From Bacteroidales bacterium (GTDB lineage: Bacteria; Bacteroidota; Bacteroidia; Bacteroidales; UBA3663): a stretch of DNA of 9,259 nt. The stretch spans positions 7,390 to 16,648 of the forward strand of contig JAUNCV010000025.1 of assembly GCA_030526445.1 (NCBI GenBank), written 5' to 3'. The notes beneath the pieces were generated by a model. It searched no databases, was not told where the DNA came from, and saw only the letters and a program-made list of their open reading frames with translations. How positions within the stretch are numbered: the first letter of the stretch is position 1; each line of letters starts with the position of its first letter. Both the position numbers and the translations under genes were made by a program. Shown here piece after piece: positions 1-7,202 of this stretch.

Positions 1-1
1 G

Positions 2-1468
2 CCACTCAACGCTACCGATCGTGAGGTCACCATGCGTCTCACTTCGGCCGATGGCGGTATCCTCGATCTCAATTATTCGCTCGATGCAGAGACCTATCTC
101 GTTGATTTCGTTGTCAAGGGCAGTAATGTTGATCGCATTGCACACGATACCAACTTCAACTTCAAGTGGAATCAGAAGCTCATTCGCACCGAACTTGGTC
201 GCGACTTTGAGGAGCGTTACAGCAGCCTCTTCTATCGTTTCGATGGCGAAAGTCCTGACGATGACGATCTTGACAGTTCGACCAAGAATGGCCAGAAGAA
301 CGTAAGCGGCCGTCTCACTTGGTTCAACTTCAAGAACCAGTTCTTCAGCTCTATCCTCGTTAGCGGCAACGCTTTCCACGATGGCGACCTTCGTTCGTCG
401 CTCATCAACGAAGAGGAGCGCGATGGCAAGAAATACCTCAAGAACTATTCGGCCAACCTCTTCTTCGAGATGGCCGACGAAGAGAAGTTCTGCTTCTTCT
501 TCGGTCCTAATGACTACCCAATGCTCAACGACCTGAGCGAGCAGGTAGCCGAACGTGTAGGTTTGGGCGACGAAGACATTGAGCTCGAGCAGACCATCTA
601 TCTGGGTTGGCCAATTGTGCGTTGGGTGAACCGTTTCATCGTTCTTCCATTCTTCCACTGGCTCGATGGTTTCAACCTCAACTATGGTCTGATTATCCTC
701 TTGCTCACCTTGCTCATCAAGGGCATCACCTTCCCATTCACTCGCAAGTCTATGCTTGCAGGCGCCAAGATGCGCATCGCCAACATGATGCCTGAGGTGC
801 AGAAAGTCAATGAGAAGTATCCTAATCAGGAGGATGCCATGAAGAAGCAGCAGGAGCTCATGGCGCTCTATAGCCGCATGGGTGTTAACCAGATGGGCGG
901 TTGCTTGCCAATGCTCTTCCAGTGGCCAGTGCTCATTGCCCTCTTCTACTTCTTCCCAACCTCAATCGAGCTTCGCGGACAGTCGTTCCTTTGGGCCAAT
1001 GACCTCTCTACCTACGATGCCATCATCACTTGGGATACCTACATTCCTGTGATCGACTGGATCTTCCACCAGCACATTTCGTTGTTCTGTGTTCTCATGA
1101 CCGCCACCAACATCTTCTACACTTGGCTCATGCAGAAGCAGAATCCAGCACAGCAGAGCATGCCTGGAATGCAGATGATGATGTACTTGATGCCACTCAT
1201 GTTCCTCGCCATCTTGAACAACTATTCGGCAGGTCTCTCATACTACTACTTCCTCTCAACCCTCTTTGGCATCATCCAGACTTATGCCATCCGTGCTTCG
1301 CTCAACGAAGAGAAGATCCTTGCACAGTTGAAGCATAACCTCTACCACCCAAAGAAGCAGAGCGAGCAGTCGGGCTGTGCAGGTTGGGCCGCTAAGCTTC
1401 AGGAGGTACAGAAGCAGCAGCAGGCCGAGATGAAGAAGCAGCAGCAGGCTCGCATGCGCAAGATGTAA
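2..1468 (+). CDS. yidC: Membrane protein insertase YidC (5'-truncated by window edge)
   Basis: YidC/Oxa1/Alb3 insertase, which inserts and folds inner-membrane proteins alone or with SecYEG. The reading frame is open to the first base, so the ATG at 32 is internal. About 488 residues are visible; Bacteroidota YidC proteins usually exceed 600, so the first membrane segment and part of the periplasmic domain lie upstream. Visible residues 1 to ~205 are the rest of the beta-rich periplasmic domain. The conserved insertase core follows, with membrane segments near 230-248, 300-320, 359-377, 392-410 and 414-436. Family landmarks are the cytoplasmic KMRIANMMPEVQKVNEKY stretch, MGGCLPMLFQWPVLIALFY, and SAGLSYYYFLSTLFGIIQ. 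The charged groove residue that is Arg in E. coli is Lys here (codon 719-721, LLIKGITFPF). The C-terminal tail is Gln/Lys/Met-rich and probably cytoplasmic. No terminator separates it from purM, so the two may be co-transcribed. Confidence 0.96.
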   Translation, partial: PLNATDREVTMRLTSADGGILDLNYSLDAETYLVDFVVKGSNVDRIAHDTNFNFKWNQKLIRTELGRDFEERYSSLFYRFDGESPDDDDLDSSTKNGQKNVSGRLTWFNFKNQFFSSILVSGNAFHDGDLRSSLINEEERDGKKYLKNYSANLFFEMADEEKFCFFFGPNDYPMLNDLSEQVAERVGLGDEDIELEQTIYLGWPIVRWVNRFIVLPFFHWLDGFNLNYGLIILLLTLLIKGITFPFTRKSMLAGAKMRIANMMPEVQKVNEKYPNQEDAMKKQQELMALYSRMGVNQMGGCLPMLFQWPVLIALFYFFPTSIELRGQSFLWANDLSTYDAIITWDTYIPVIDWIFHQHISLFCVLMTATNIFYTWLMQKQNPAQQSMPGMQMMMYLMPLMFLAILNNYSAGLSYYYFLSTLFGIIQTYAIRASLNEEKILAQLKHNLYHPKKQSEQSGCAGWAAKLQEVQKQQQAEMKKQQQARMRKM

Positions 1469-1534
1469 TTGTCGGGCGCTCTCACAAACAAAAGATAATA
1501 ACTCATTTTTCGAAATTGCAAATATTTTCAAGAT

Positions 1535-2707
1535 ATGATCGATCCTAAGCAACGCTACATGATGCGCGGTGTAAGTGCCGCCAAGGAGGATGTTCACAAC
1601 GCAATCAAGAACATCGATAAAGGCCTCTATCCACAGGCGTTTTGTAAGATTATCCCCGATATTCTCGGTGGTGATCCAGAGTATTGCAATATCATGCATG
1701 CCGATGGCGCTGGTACCAAGACCAGTCTTGCCTACATGTATTGGAAGGAGACAGGCAACGTGAGTGTCTGGAAGGGCATTGCTCAGGATTCGCTCATCAT
1801 GAATATTGATGACCTCATCTGTGTGGGTGCTGTTGACAATATTCTTGTTTCGAGCACCATTGGCCGCAACAAGATGCTCATCCCAGGCGAGGTTATCTCT
1901 GCCATCATCAATGGCAACGATGAGCTCATGGCCGAACTTCGCGAAATGGGTATCGGTGTCTATGGCACCGGTGGCGAGACTGCCGATGTGGGCGACCTTG
2001 CACGCACTGTTATCGTCGATAGCACTGTGACCTGCCGCATGAAGCGCAGTGACGTTATCAACAATGCCAACATTCAGGCAGGCGATGTCATTGTGGGTCT
2101 TGCCAGCTTCGGTCAGGCTACCTACGAGAAGGAGTACAATGGCGGTATGGGCTCGAACGGCTTGACTTCGGCTCGTCACGATGTCTTTGCCAAGTATCTG
2201 GCCGAGAAGTATCCTGAGAGCTACGATCATGCAGTTCCTGAAGAACTCGTTTACAGTGGCGGCCTCAAGCTCACCGATAAGGTTGAGGGCAGCCCACTCG
2301 ATGCAGGCAAGCTCGTGCTCAGCCCAACTCGTACCTACGCTCCTGTAGTCAAGAAGATGCTCGATGCTATGCGTCACGACATCCACGGTATGGTTCACTG
2401 CTCAGGTGGTGCACAGACCAAGGTTCTGCACTTCATCAAGGACCTTCATGTCATCAAGGACAATCTCTTCCCAATTCCACCACTCTTCCGCACCATTCAC
2501 GAGCAGAGCGGCACCGATTGGGCCGAGATGTACAAGGTATTCAACATGGGTCACCGTCTCGAGGTTTATCTCCCAGCCGAAAAGGCACAGGAGGTGATCG
2601 ATATCGCCAAGTCATTCAACATCGATGCACAGATTGTGGGTCGTGTTGAGGCAAGCGATCATGCTCATGTTACTCTCCACACCGAGAATGGTGTGTTCGA
2701 ATACTAA
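1535..2707 (+). CDS. purM: Phosphoribosylformylglycinamidine cyclo-ligase (AIR synthase), Bacteroidota type
   Basis: Cytoplasmic enzyme of de novo purine synthesis, converting FGAM and ATP to aminoimidazole ribonucleotide, ADP and phosphate. The 390-residue product is longer than the ~345-residue E. coli PurM and matches the Bacteroidota form as I remember it. PurM-superfamily motifs are in order: DGAGTK at 57-62 (DGVGTK in E. coli), the acidic D85/N90/D92-D93 segment ending in VGA, GTGGETADV at 144-152, SPTRTY from 263, and HCSGG at 288-292. In that last motif the SGGAQTKV sequence differs from the TGGGFWEN of enterobacterial enzymes. The ATG at 1535 gives MIDPKQRYMMRGVSAAKED, a start that fits this clade. 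The upstream 66 nt are AT-rich with no clear Bacteroidota promoter, suggesting transcription from yidC or further upstream. A strong terminator follows at 2727-2770. Family assignment is secure; exact catalytic equivalence rests on homology. Confidence 0.93.
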   Translation: MIDPKQRYMMRGVSAAKEDVHNAIKNIDKGLYPQAFCKIIPDILGGDPEYCNIMHADGAGTKTSLAYMYWKETGNVSVWKGIAQDSLIMNIDDLICVGAVDNILVSSTIGRNKMLIPGEVISAIINGNDELMAELREMGIGVYGTGGETADVGDLARTVIVDSTVTCRMKRSDVINNANIQAGDVIVGLASFGQATYEKEYNGGMGSNGLTSARHDVFAKYLAEKYPESYDHAVPEELVYSGGLKLTDKVEGSPLDAGKLVLSPTRTYAPVVKKMLDAMRHDIHGMVHCSGGAQTKVLHFIKDLHVIKDNLFPIPPLFRTIHEQSGTDWAEMYKVFNMGHRLEVYLPAEKAQEVIDIAKSFNIDAQIVGRVEASDHAHVTLHTENGVFEY

Positions 2708-2726
2708 ACTATTTGTTTCGAAGATA

Positions 2727-2770
2727 AGCAAGAGAGAGGTGTTTTTCAGCACCCCTTTCTTGCTCTTTTT
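2727..2770 (+). terminator. Rho-independent terminator after purM
   Basis: A 15-bp stem pairs 2727-2741 (AGCAAGAGAGAGGTG) with 2750-2764 (CACCCCTTTCTTGCT), with one G-U wobble and one A-C mismatch. The loop is 8 nt (TTTTTCAG), and a T run ends at 2770. It starts 20 nt after the purM stop, so it should end the upstream transcript and isolate the GH3-prfA pair. Confidence 0.85.
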
Positions 2771-2839
2771 AAAACCTTAGGGTTCATCCTTTACGACCAA
2801 TTCATCATTATACTAACGCATAACACATCTTTCTCTGTC

Positions 2840-5488
2840 ATGAAAATCAGAAAATCCACCTTGCAGAGCCTTGCCCTTGTCGGCTCTCTTAGCGCCTTGA
2901 GTTCTTGTTCCGAACAGCGCTTGCCCTATCAGAATCCCGATCTTTCGGCCGATGAGCGCGCTCTCGACCTTGTGTCACGTCTCACGCTCGAGCAGAAGGC
3001 ACAGCTCATGCAAGATGCCAGTGAGGCCATTCCCGAACTCAAGATACAGAAATACAACTGGTGGAACGAAGCCCTTCATGGTGCTGCCCGCAGCGGCAAG
3101 GCTACCGTTTTTCCTCAGGCCATCGGCATGGCTGCTTCGTTCGATCCTGAGCTGCTTGAGCAGGTCTTCGACATCGCTTCTACCGAACAGCGCATCAAGT
3201 ATATCGAAGCGCGCAAGGATAGCAATGTGAGCCGCTACAAGGGCCTTACGGTGTGGACACCCAACATTAACATCTTCCGCGACCCACGCTGGGGCAGAGG
3301 ACAGGAAACCTATGGCGAAGATCCGTTCCTCACAGCCAAAATGGGACGTTCGGTGGTTGTGGGCCTGCAAGGTCATCCTGACGAGAAAGTTTATGCCGGT
3401 GCCAGCAAGAGCGGCAAATGGCGTCCTTATGACAAGCTGCACGCCTGCCTCAAGCACTTTGCCGTACATAGCGGACCCGAGTCTGAACGCCATTATTTCG
3501 ACGCTAAGGACCTCTCTTTGCGCGATCTTGAAGAGACCTATCTCTATGCCTTCGAGCGCCTTGTCAAGAGCACCGATGTGCGCGAAGTGATGTGTGCCTA
3601 CAATGCCATTGAGGGCGAACCTTGCTGTGGTTCTGATAAGTTCCTCACCCAGATACTTCGCAACGAGTGGGGCTATGAGGGCATTGTCACCAGCGACTGT
3701 TGGGCCATCAACGACTTCTATGCCGGCGAGGGTCATCACAACATCTTCCCGGGCGATGCCGCTCTGTCTTCGGCCAATGCCGTCTTGAGTGGCACCGATA
3801 TTGAGTGCGGCTCGTCATACAAAGCCTTGCCCGAAGCCGTAGAGCGTGGAGCCATCACTGAGGCCGATATCGATAAGTCGCTCTTCCGCCTGTTGCGCGA
3901 TCGCTTCCGCTTGGGCGAGATGGACGATGATGCACTTGTCTCGTGGAACCATATTCCGCTCTCAGAGCTCGCCTCCGACAAGCATGCAGCCGTAGCGCTT
4001 CAGATGGCGCACGAGAGCCTTGTCCTTCTGCAGAATCGCAACAACACACTCCCGCTCAAGGGCGCGAATCTCAAGAATGCACTCATTGGCCCAAATGCGG
4101 CCGATAGTGTGGTCATGTGGGGCAACTACAACGGCACAGCCCGCCACACCACCACAGTGCTCGAAGGACTTCAGCAGGCGCTTCAGGCGGGCCAGAGCCT
4201 CACTTATCAGATGGGCTCGAGCCATGTCACCCCCAACGTCTTCGAGTCGTGCATCGGCCAGTGTGTAGCCCCCAATGGGCAGGCTGGTTTTCAGGTCAAG
4301 TATTATAACAATGTGGTCATAGAGCGAGGCAAGCCATTCCAGTTGGGCGAAGTTGCGGCCGAAGTGCAGCTCACCAGCCCATGGCAGCTCAGCACCGGTG
4401 GCGCCACTGTCTTTGCCCCAGGTGTTGATATCCGAAACTTTGCAGGCGTCTATGAGACCAATTACCATGCCACTCGCGATCAGGATATGGTCTTCGATGG
4501 TTTCTGCGGTGGTGCCGGTGCCTTTATCGTCAACAACGATACGGTGGCACAGTTCTTCGCTCTGCATGGTGCGCGTTCCAGCAAGGCCACTGTGAGCATG
4601 AAGGCTGGTGAAGATTACAACATCAAGCTCCTCTTTGCACAGGTCAATGGCGATGCTCAGTTCAACTTCAATCTCGGCATCATGCAGCCTGTTGACTACA
4701 AGAAACTTTTGTCCGATACGCGCGATGCCGACGTGTATGTCTATGTGGGCGGTATCTCTCCATTGCTCGAAGGCGAGGAGATGAAGGTGCCATACGAGGG
4801 CTTCAAGGGTGGCGATCGCACCAACATTGAGCTCCCTAAGGTGCAGCGCGAAACCCTTCGTCAGCTTCACGCTACGGGCAAACCTGTGGTCTTTGTCAAC
4901 ATGTCGGGTTCGGCCATGGGCTTGGTTCCTGAGGTCGAAAACTGTGACGCCATCGTGCAGGCTTGGTATAGTGGTCAGGCAGGTGGTCAGGCCATTGCCG
5001 ATCTCCTCTTGGGCAAGATCAACCCAAGCGGTCGTTTGCCAATCACCTTCTACCGCAGTCACACCGACTTGCCCGATTTCCATGACTATAATGTCGAGGG
5101 TCACACCTATCGCTACTTCCGTGGCAAGGTGCTCTTCCCATTCGGCTATGGCTTGAGCTACACCACCTTCGTCTATGGCCAGCCTACCTATGCCGATGGC
5201 AAGGTGCAGGTGCAGGTTACCAACACCGGAACGATGGATGGCACTGAAGTTGTGCAGGTTTACCTGAAGCGCGACGGCGATGTTGACGGCCCAATCAAGG
5301 CTCTTCGCGGCTTCAAACGTGCCGAAATCAAGGCTGGAGAGAGCGTTTTGGTCGAGGTTCCTGTCGAAGATTTGCGCACTTTCAACCCCGAAACCGGCAA
5401 AATGGAGCTTATTTCAGGCGCTCACACCCTGTTTGTAGGCTCAAGTTCGGCCGAAAATGATTTACAAAAACTCACTATTCAACTATAA
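2840..5488 (+). CDS. GH3 beta-xylosidase-like lipoprotein (Xyl3A type, PA14 insert)
   Basis: Family 3 glycoside hydrolase expected to remove terminal sugars, most likely beta-1,4-xylose, from oligosaccharides by a retaining mechanism. Residues 1-23 form a lipoprotein signal (KIRK n-region, LSALSSC lipobox, Cys23), so the enzyme is probably membrane-anchored, in the periplasm or at the surface. The (beta/alpha)8-type domain covers about 30-370, with PRWGRGQETYGEDP near 150-161, K205-H206 in KHFAVHSGPE, and the nucleophile Asp286 in TSDCWAI. SDC rather than SDW favours xylosidase over beta-glucosidase. The second domain (~395-710) carries the LEGEEM acid/base loop (E644-E647) and is interrupted by a PA14-like insert at ~484-614. 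A fibronectin-III-like domain lies at ~785-855, after FPFGYGLSYTTF. The 882-residue length fits the Xyl3A/PA14 group. It follows a terminator, has no obvious TAnnTTTG promoter, and its TAA overlaps the prfA ATG by one base. Substrate specificity is inferred. Confidence 0.92.
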   Translation: MKIRKSTLQSLALVGSLSALSSCSEQRLPYQNPDLSADERALDLVSRLTLEQKAQLMQDASEAIPELKIQKYNWWNEALHGAARSGKATVFPQAIGMAASFDPELLEQVFDIASTEQRIKYIEARKDSNVSRYKGLTVWTPNINIFRDPRWGRGQETYGEDPFLTAKMGRSVVVGLQGHPDEKVYAGASKSGKWRPYDKLHACLKHFAVHSGPESERHYFDAKDLSLRDLEETYLYAFERLVKSTDVREVMCAYNAIEGEPCCGSDKFLTQILRNEWGYEGIVTSDCWAINDFYAGEGHHNIFPGDAALSSANAVLSGTDIECGSSYKALPEAVERGAITEADIDKSLFRLLRDRFRLGEMDDDALVSWNHIPLSELASDKHAAVALQMAHESLVLLQNRNNTLPLKGANLKNALIGPNAADSVVMWGNYNGTARHTTTVLEGLQQALQAGQSLTYQMGSSHVTPNVFESCIGQCVAPNGQAGFQVKYYNNVVIERGKPFQLGEVAAEVQLTSPWQLSTGGATVFAPGVDIRNFAGVYETNYHATRDQDMVFDGFCGGAGAFIVNNDTVAQFFALHGARSSKATVSMKAGEDYNIKLLFAQVNGDAQFNFNLGIMQPVDYKKLLSDTRDADVYVYVGGISPLLEGEEMKVPYEGFKGGDRTNIELPKVQRETLRQLHATGKPVVFVNMSGSAMGLVPEVENCDAIVQAWYSGQAGGQAIADLLLGKINPSGRLPITFYRSHTDLPDFHDYNVEGHTYRYFRGKVLFPFGYGLSYTTFVYGQPTYADGKVQVQVTNTGTMDGTEVVQVYLKRDGDVDGPIKALRGFKRAEIKAGESVLVEVPVEDLRTFNPETGKMELISGAHTLFVGSSSAENDLQKLTIQL

Positions 5489-5490
5489 TG
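5486..5490 (+). promoter_or_regulatory. TAATG stop/start overlap coupling GH3 to prfA
   Basis: The TAA of the glycosidase gene (5486-5488) shares its last A with the ATG of prfA (5488-5490). No purine-rich Shine-Dalgarno sequence is visible in the preceding ~20 nt. This geometry is typical of termination-reinitiation, so prfA translation may depend partly on ribosomes finishing the upstream gene. The overlap is seen directly; coupling is inferred. Confidence 0.6.
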
Positions 5491-6588
5491 AACTCACTTC
5501 TCGAAAAACTTGAAGGCCTTGTAAGCCGTTTTGAAGAGGTTTCTACCCTTGTTACTGATCCGGCAGTCATTGCCGACCAGCAGCGATTTGTCAAGCTCAC
5601 ACGCGAATATAAGGAGCTCGAAGACATTCTTGCAGCCCGCAAGGAGTATATTTCGGTGCTCAATGGCATTGAGGAGGCCAAACTCCTCATGGGCGAAGAC
5701 GATGCCGAGATGAAGGAGATGGCACGTCAGCAGTTGGCCGATTGTGAAGCAAGTCTGCCCGAGCTCGAAGAGCGCATCAAGATGCTCCTTGTGCCCAAAG
5801 ACCCAGAGGACAGCCGCAATGCTGTTCTCGAGATCCGTGGTGGCACGGGTGGCGATGAGGCAGCCCTTTTTGCCGGCGATTTGCTCAAGATGTACCAGCA
5901 CTATTGTGAGTCGAAGGGCTGGACTCTCTCTATCCAGAGTGCCTCTGAGGGCGCTGTGGGTGGCTTCAAGGAGGTTATCTGCATGGTAACGGGCGATTCG
6001 GTCTATGGCACGCTCAAGTATGAGTCGGGTGTGCATCGCGTGCAGCGAGTGCCTGCCACCGAGACCCAGGGACGTGTGCACACATCGGCTGCAACCGTAG
6101 CGGTTTTGCCCGAAGCCGATGAATTCGAAGTGCACATCAATGAGGGCGAAATCAAGTGGGATACCTTCCGCAGCTCGGGTGCAGGTGGACAGAATGTCAA
6201 CAAAGTTGAGTCGGGTGTGCGCCTCCGCTATATGTGGAAGAACCCCAACACCGGCGTGGTCGATGAAATTCTCATCGAGTGTACCGAGACGCGCGACCAG
6301 CCCAAAAACAAGGAACGTGCACTCTCGCGCCTGCGTTCCTATATCTATGACAAGGAGCACCAGAAGTATGTCGATGACATTGCCAGCCGTCGTAAGAGCC
6401 TTGTCTCAACCGGCGACCGTTCGGCCAAGATCCGCACCTACAATTTCCCCCAGGGACGCATCACCGATCATCGCATCAACTACACCATTTACAACCTCTC
6501 GGCCTTCATGGATGGCGACATTCAGGACTGTATTGACCACCTCATAGTGGCCGAAAATGCCGAGCGACTCAAGGAATCTGAGCTCTGA
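5488..6588 (+). CDS. prfA: Peptide chain release factor 1
   Basis: Class I release factor that reads UAA and UAG in the ribosomal A site and triggers peptidyl-tRNA hydrolysis. The 366-residue length is normal. Residues 1 to ~110 are the helical, charged N-terminal domain. The stop-codon recognition motif is P189-A190-T191 in RVQRVPATETQGRVHTSAA, which identifies RF1 rather than RF2 (SPF). The catalytic GGQ is at 233-235 in SSGAGGQNVNKVESGVRL, followed by the RDQPKNKERAL segment and the QGRITDHRINYT C-terminal signature. The start MNSLLEKLEGLVSRFEEV fits the family N-terminus, and no in-frame alternative is better. It overlaps the upstream glycosidase gene by one base and is followed by a weak hairpin at 6604-6622. 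A prmC-type methyltransferase is not adjacent. From general knowledge, purM and prfA are near neighbours in several Bacteroidota; here a glycosidase lies between them. Confidence 0.97.
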   Translation: MNSLLEKLEGLVSRFEEVSTLVTDPAVIADQQRFVKLTREYKELEDILAARKEYISVLNGIEEAKLLMGEDDAEMKEMARQQLADCEASLPELEERIKMLLVPKDPEDSRNAVLEIRGGTGGDEAALFAGDLLKMYQHYCESKGWTLSIQSASEGAVGGFKEVICMVTGDSVYGTLKYESGVHRVQRVPATETQGRVHTSAATVAVLPEADEFEVHINEGEIKWDTFRSSGAGGQNVNKVESGVRLRYMWKNPNTGVVDEILIECTETRDQPKNKERALSRLRSYIYDKEHQKYVDDIASRRKSLVSTGDRSAKIRTYNFPQGRITDHRINYTIYNLSAFMDGDIQDCIDHLIVAENAERLKESEL

Positions 6589-6603
6589 ACCCCTGTTTTC
6601 GGC

Positions 6604-6622
6604 CGACAATGTTGTCGTTTTT
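6604..6622 (+). terminator. Short candidate terminator after prfA
   Basis: A 5-bp stem, CGACA (6604-6608) with TGTCG (6613-6617), encloses a 4-nt loop and is followed directly by TTTTT. The stem is short, so termination may be partial. It sits 15 nt after the prfA stop and just upstream of the next promoter, which supports a role. Confidence 0.5.
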
Positions 6623-6645
6623 ACCCTCATTCGATGCCAACTTTC

Positions 6646-6653
6646 TATCTTTG
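6646..6653 (+). promoter_or_regulatory. Bacteroidota -7 promoter element for the ybjQ-like gene
   Basis: TATCTTTG matches the Bacteroidota primary-sigma -7 consensus TAnnTTTG and lies 38 nt before the ATG at 6692, giving an expected leader of about 30 nt. The -33 region is poor: the nearest T-rich match is TTTTTA at 6618-6623, inside the T run of the preceding hairpin. Confidence 0.6.
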
Positions 6654-6691
6654 CACCATCAAAAAAGTAGAACTTTAATACACATACAGCT

Positions 6692-7012
6692 ATGATTCTC
6701 TCAACTACTCCGACCCTCGAAGGTCACCGCATCAAGACTTATTATGGTGTTGTAACTGGCGAAACCATCATTGGTGCCAACTTCCTCAAGGACTTCACGG
6801 CCTCGTTGCACGACTTCTTCGGTGGCCGATCGAACTCGTATGAGAGCACCCTTCGCGAAGCCAAGGATATTGCTATGAAAGAGATGTCGCAACGTGCAGC
6901 CGCATTGGGCGCCAATGCAGTTGTGGGCATCGATATTGACTACGAAACCGTAGGCCAGAGCGGCTCTATGCTCATGGTTTCGTGCAGCGGAACGGCTGTA
7001 AGCATCGAATAA
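6692..7012 (+). CDS. YbjQ/UPF0145 family protein
   Basis: Small soluble protein of the YbjQ family (UPF0145, Pfam YbjQ_1, named 'putative heavy-metal-binding'). Family members form small oligomers, but their cellular role is not established. The 106-residue length matches E. coli YbjQ (107 aa). It shows the full family signature: STTPTLEG at the N-terminus, YYGVVTGETIIGAN, the FGGRSNSYESTLREA segment, and the C-terminal block ALGANAVVGIDIDYETVG followed by GSMLMVSCSGTAVSI. There is no signal peptide or membrane segment, so it is probably cytoplasmic. It has its own -7 element upstream and a strong terminator downstream, so it is likely a single-gene transcript, and neighbours give no clue to function. 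The one Cys (in VSCSG) is not a recognisable metal site. Confidence 0.93.
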   Translation: MILSTTPTLEGHRIKTYYGVVTGETIIGANFLKDFTASLHDFFGGRSNSYESTLREAKDIAMKEMSQRAAALGANAVVGIDIDYETVGQSGSMLMVSCSGTAVSIE

Positions 7013-7046
7013 GAAGGTTTATAGTTAAAAGGTTAACAGATGATTT

Positions 7047-7083
7047 TGGAGGCGATGACGCATGTTGTCGGCCTCCATTTTTT
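7047..7083 (+). terminator. Rho-independent terminator after the ybjQ-like gene
   Basis: TGGAGGC (7047-7053) pairs perfectly with GCCTCCA (7071-7077), followed by six T. The interior can extend pairing: GATGAC at 7054-7059 pairs with GTTGTC at 7064-7069 using two G-U wobbles, leaving one bulged G at 7070. It lies 34 nt after the stop codon. Confidence 0.87.
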
Positions 7084-7104
7084 GTTTAAAAAATGTGGTA
7101 AAAA

Positions 7105-7136
7105 TTTGGAATTTAAGAAATATTAACATATCTTTG
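7105..7136 (+). promoter_or_regulatory. Bacteroidota promoter for the PCMD lipoprotein/OM barrel unit
   Basis: A -33 TTTG (7105-7108) is separated by exactly 20 nt from the -7 TATCTTTG (7129-7136). This fits the Bacteroidota TTTG-N19-21-TAnnTTTG promoter in sequence and spacing. It sits in an AT-rich gap just after a terminator. Transcription should begin around 7140-7146, leaving a leader of roughly 45-60 nt. Confidence 0.8.
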
Positions 7137-7202
7137 CACTTTGTAAATAGTAAAAAAACGTCTGTATTTAGCGCTTTTTGCAACAAAATGAACTGTTATT
7201 AT

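Noticed and set aside
32..34. ATG at 32 as the yidC start
   Set aside because: The frame is open upstream to the window edge, and the protein would lack the N-terminal membrane segment and part of the periplasmic domain expected of YidC.
1512..1519. TATTTTCA as a purM promoter -7 element
   Set aside because: It matches TAnnTTTG only partly, lacks a paired -33 TTTG, and would leave a leader of only about 10 nt.
1256..2398. Long antisense open frame (380 codons) opposite yidC/purM
   Set aside because: It lies opposite two clear conserved genes, shows no family motifs, and is explained by codon bias of the sense strand. Similar antisense frames occur at 3962-5104, 5494-6360 and 7497-8414.
7062..7202. 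Earlier start at 7062 for the PCMD lipoprotein
   Set aside because: This ATG is inside the loop of the ybjQ-like gene's terminator and upstream of the promoter at 7105-7136; starting at 7203 gives a clean lipoprotein signal peptide.
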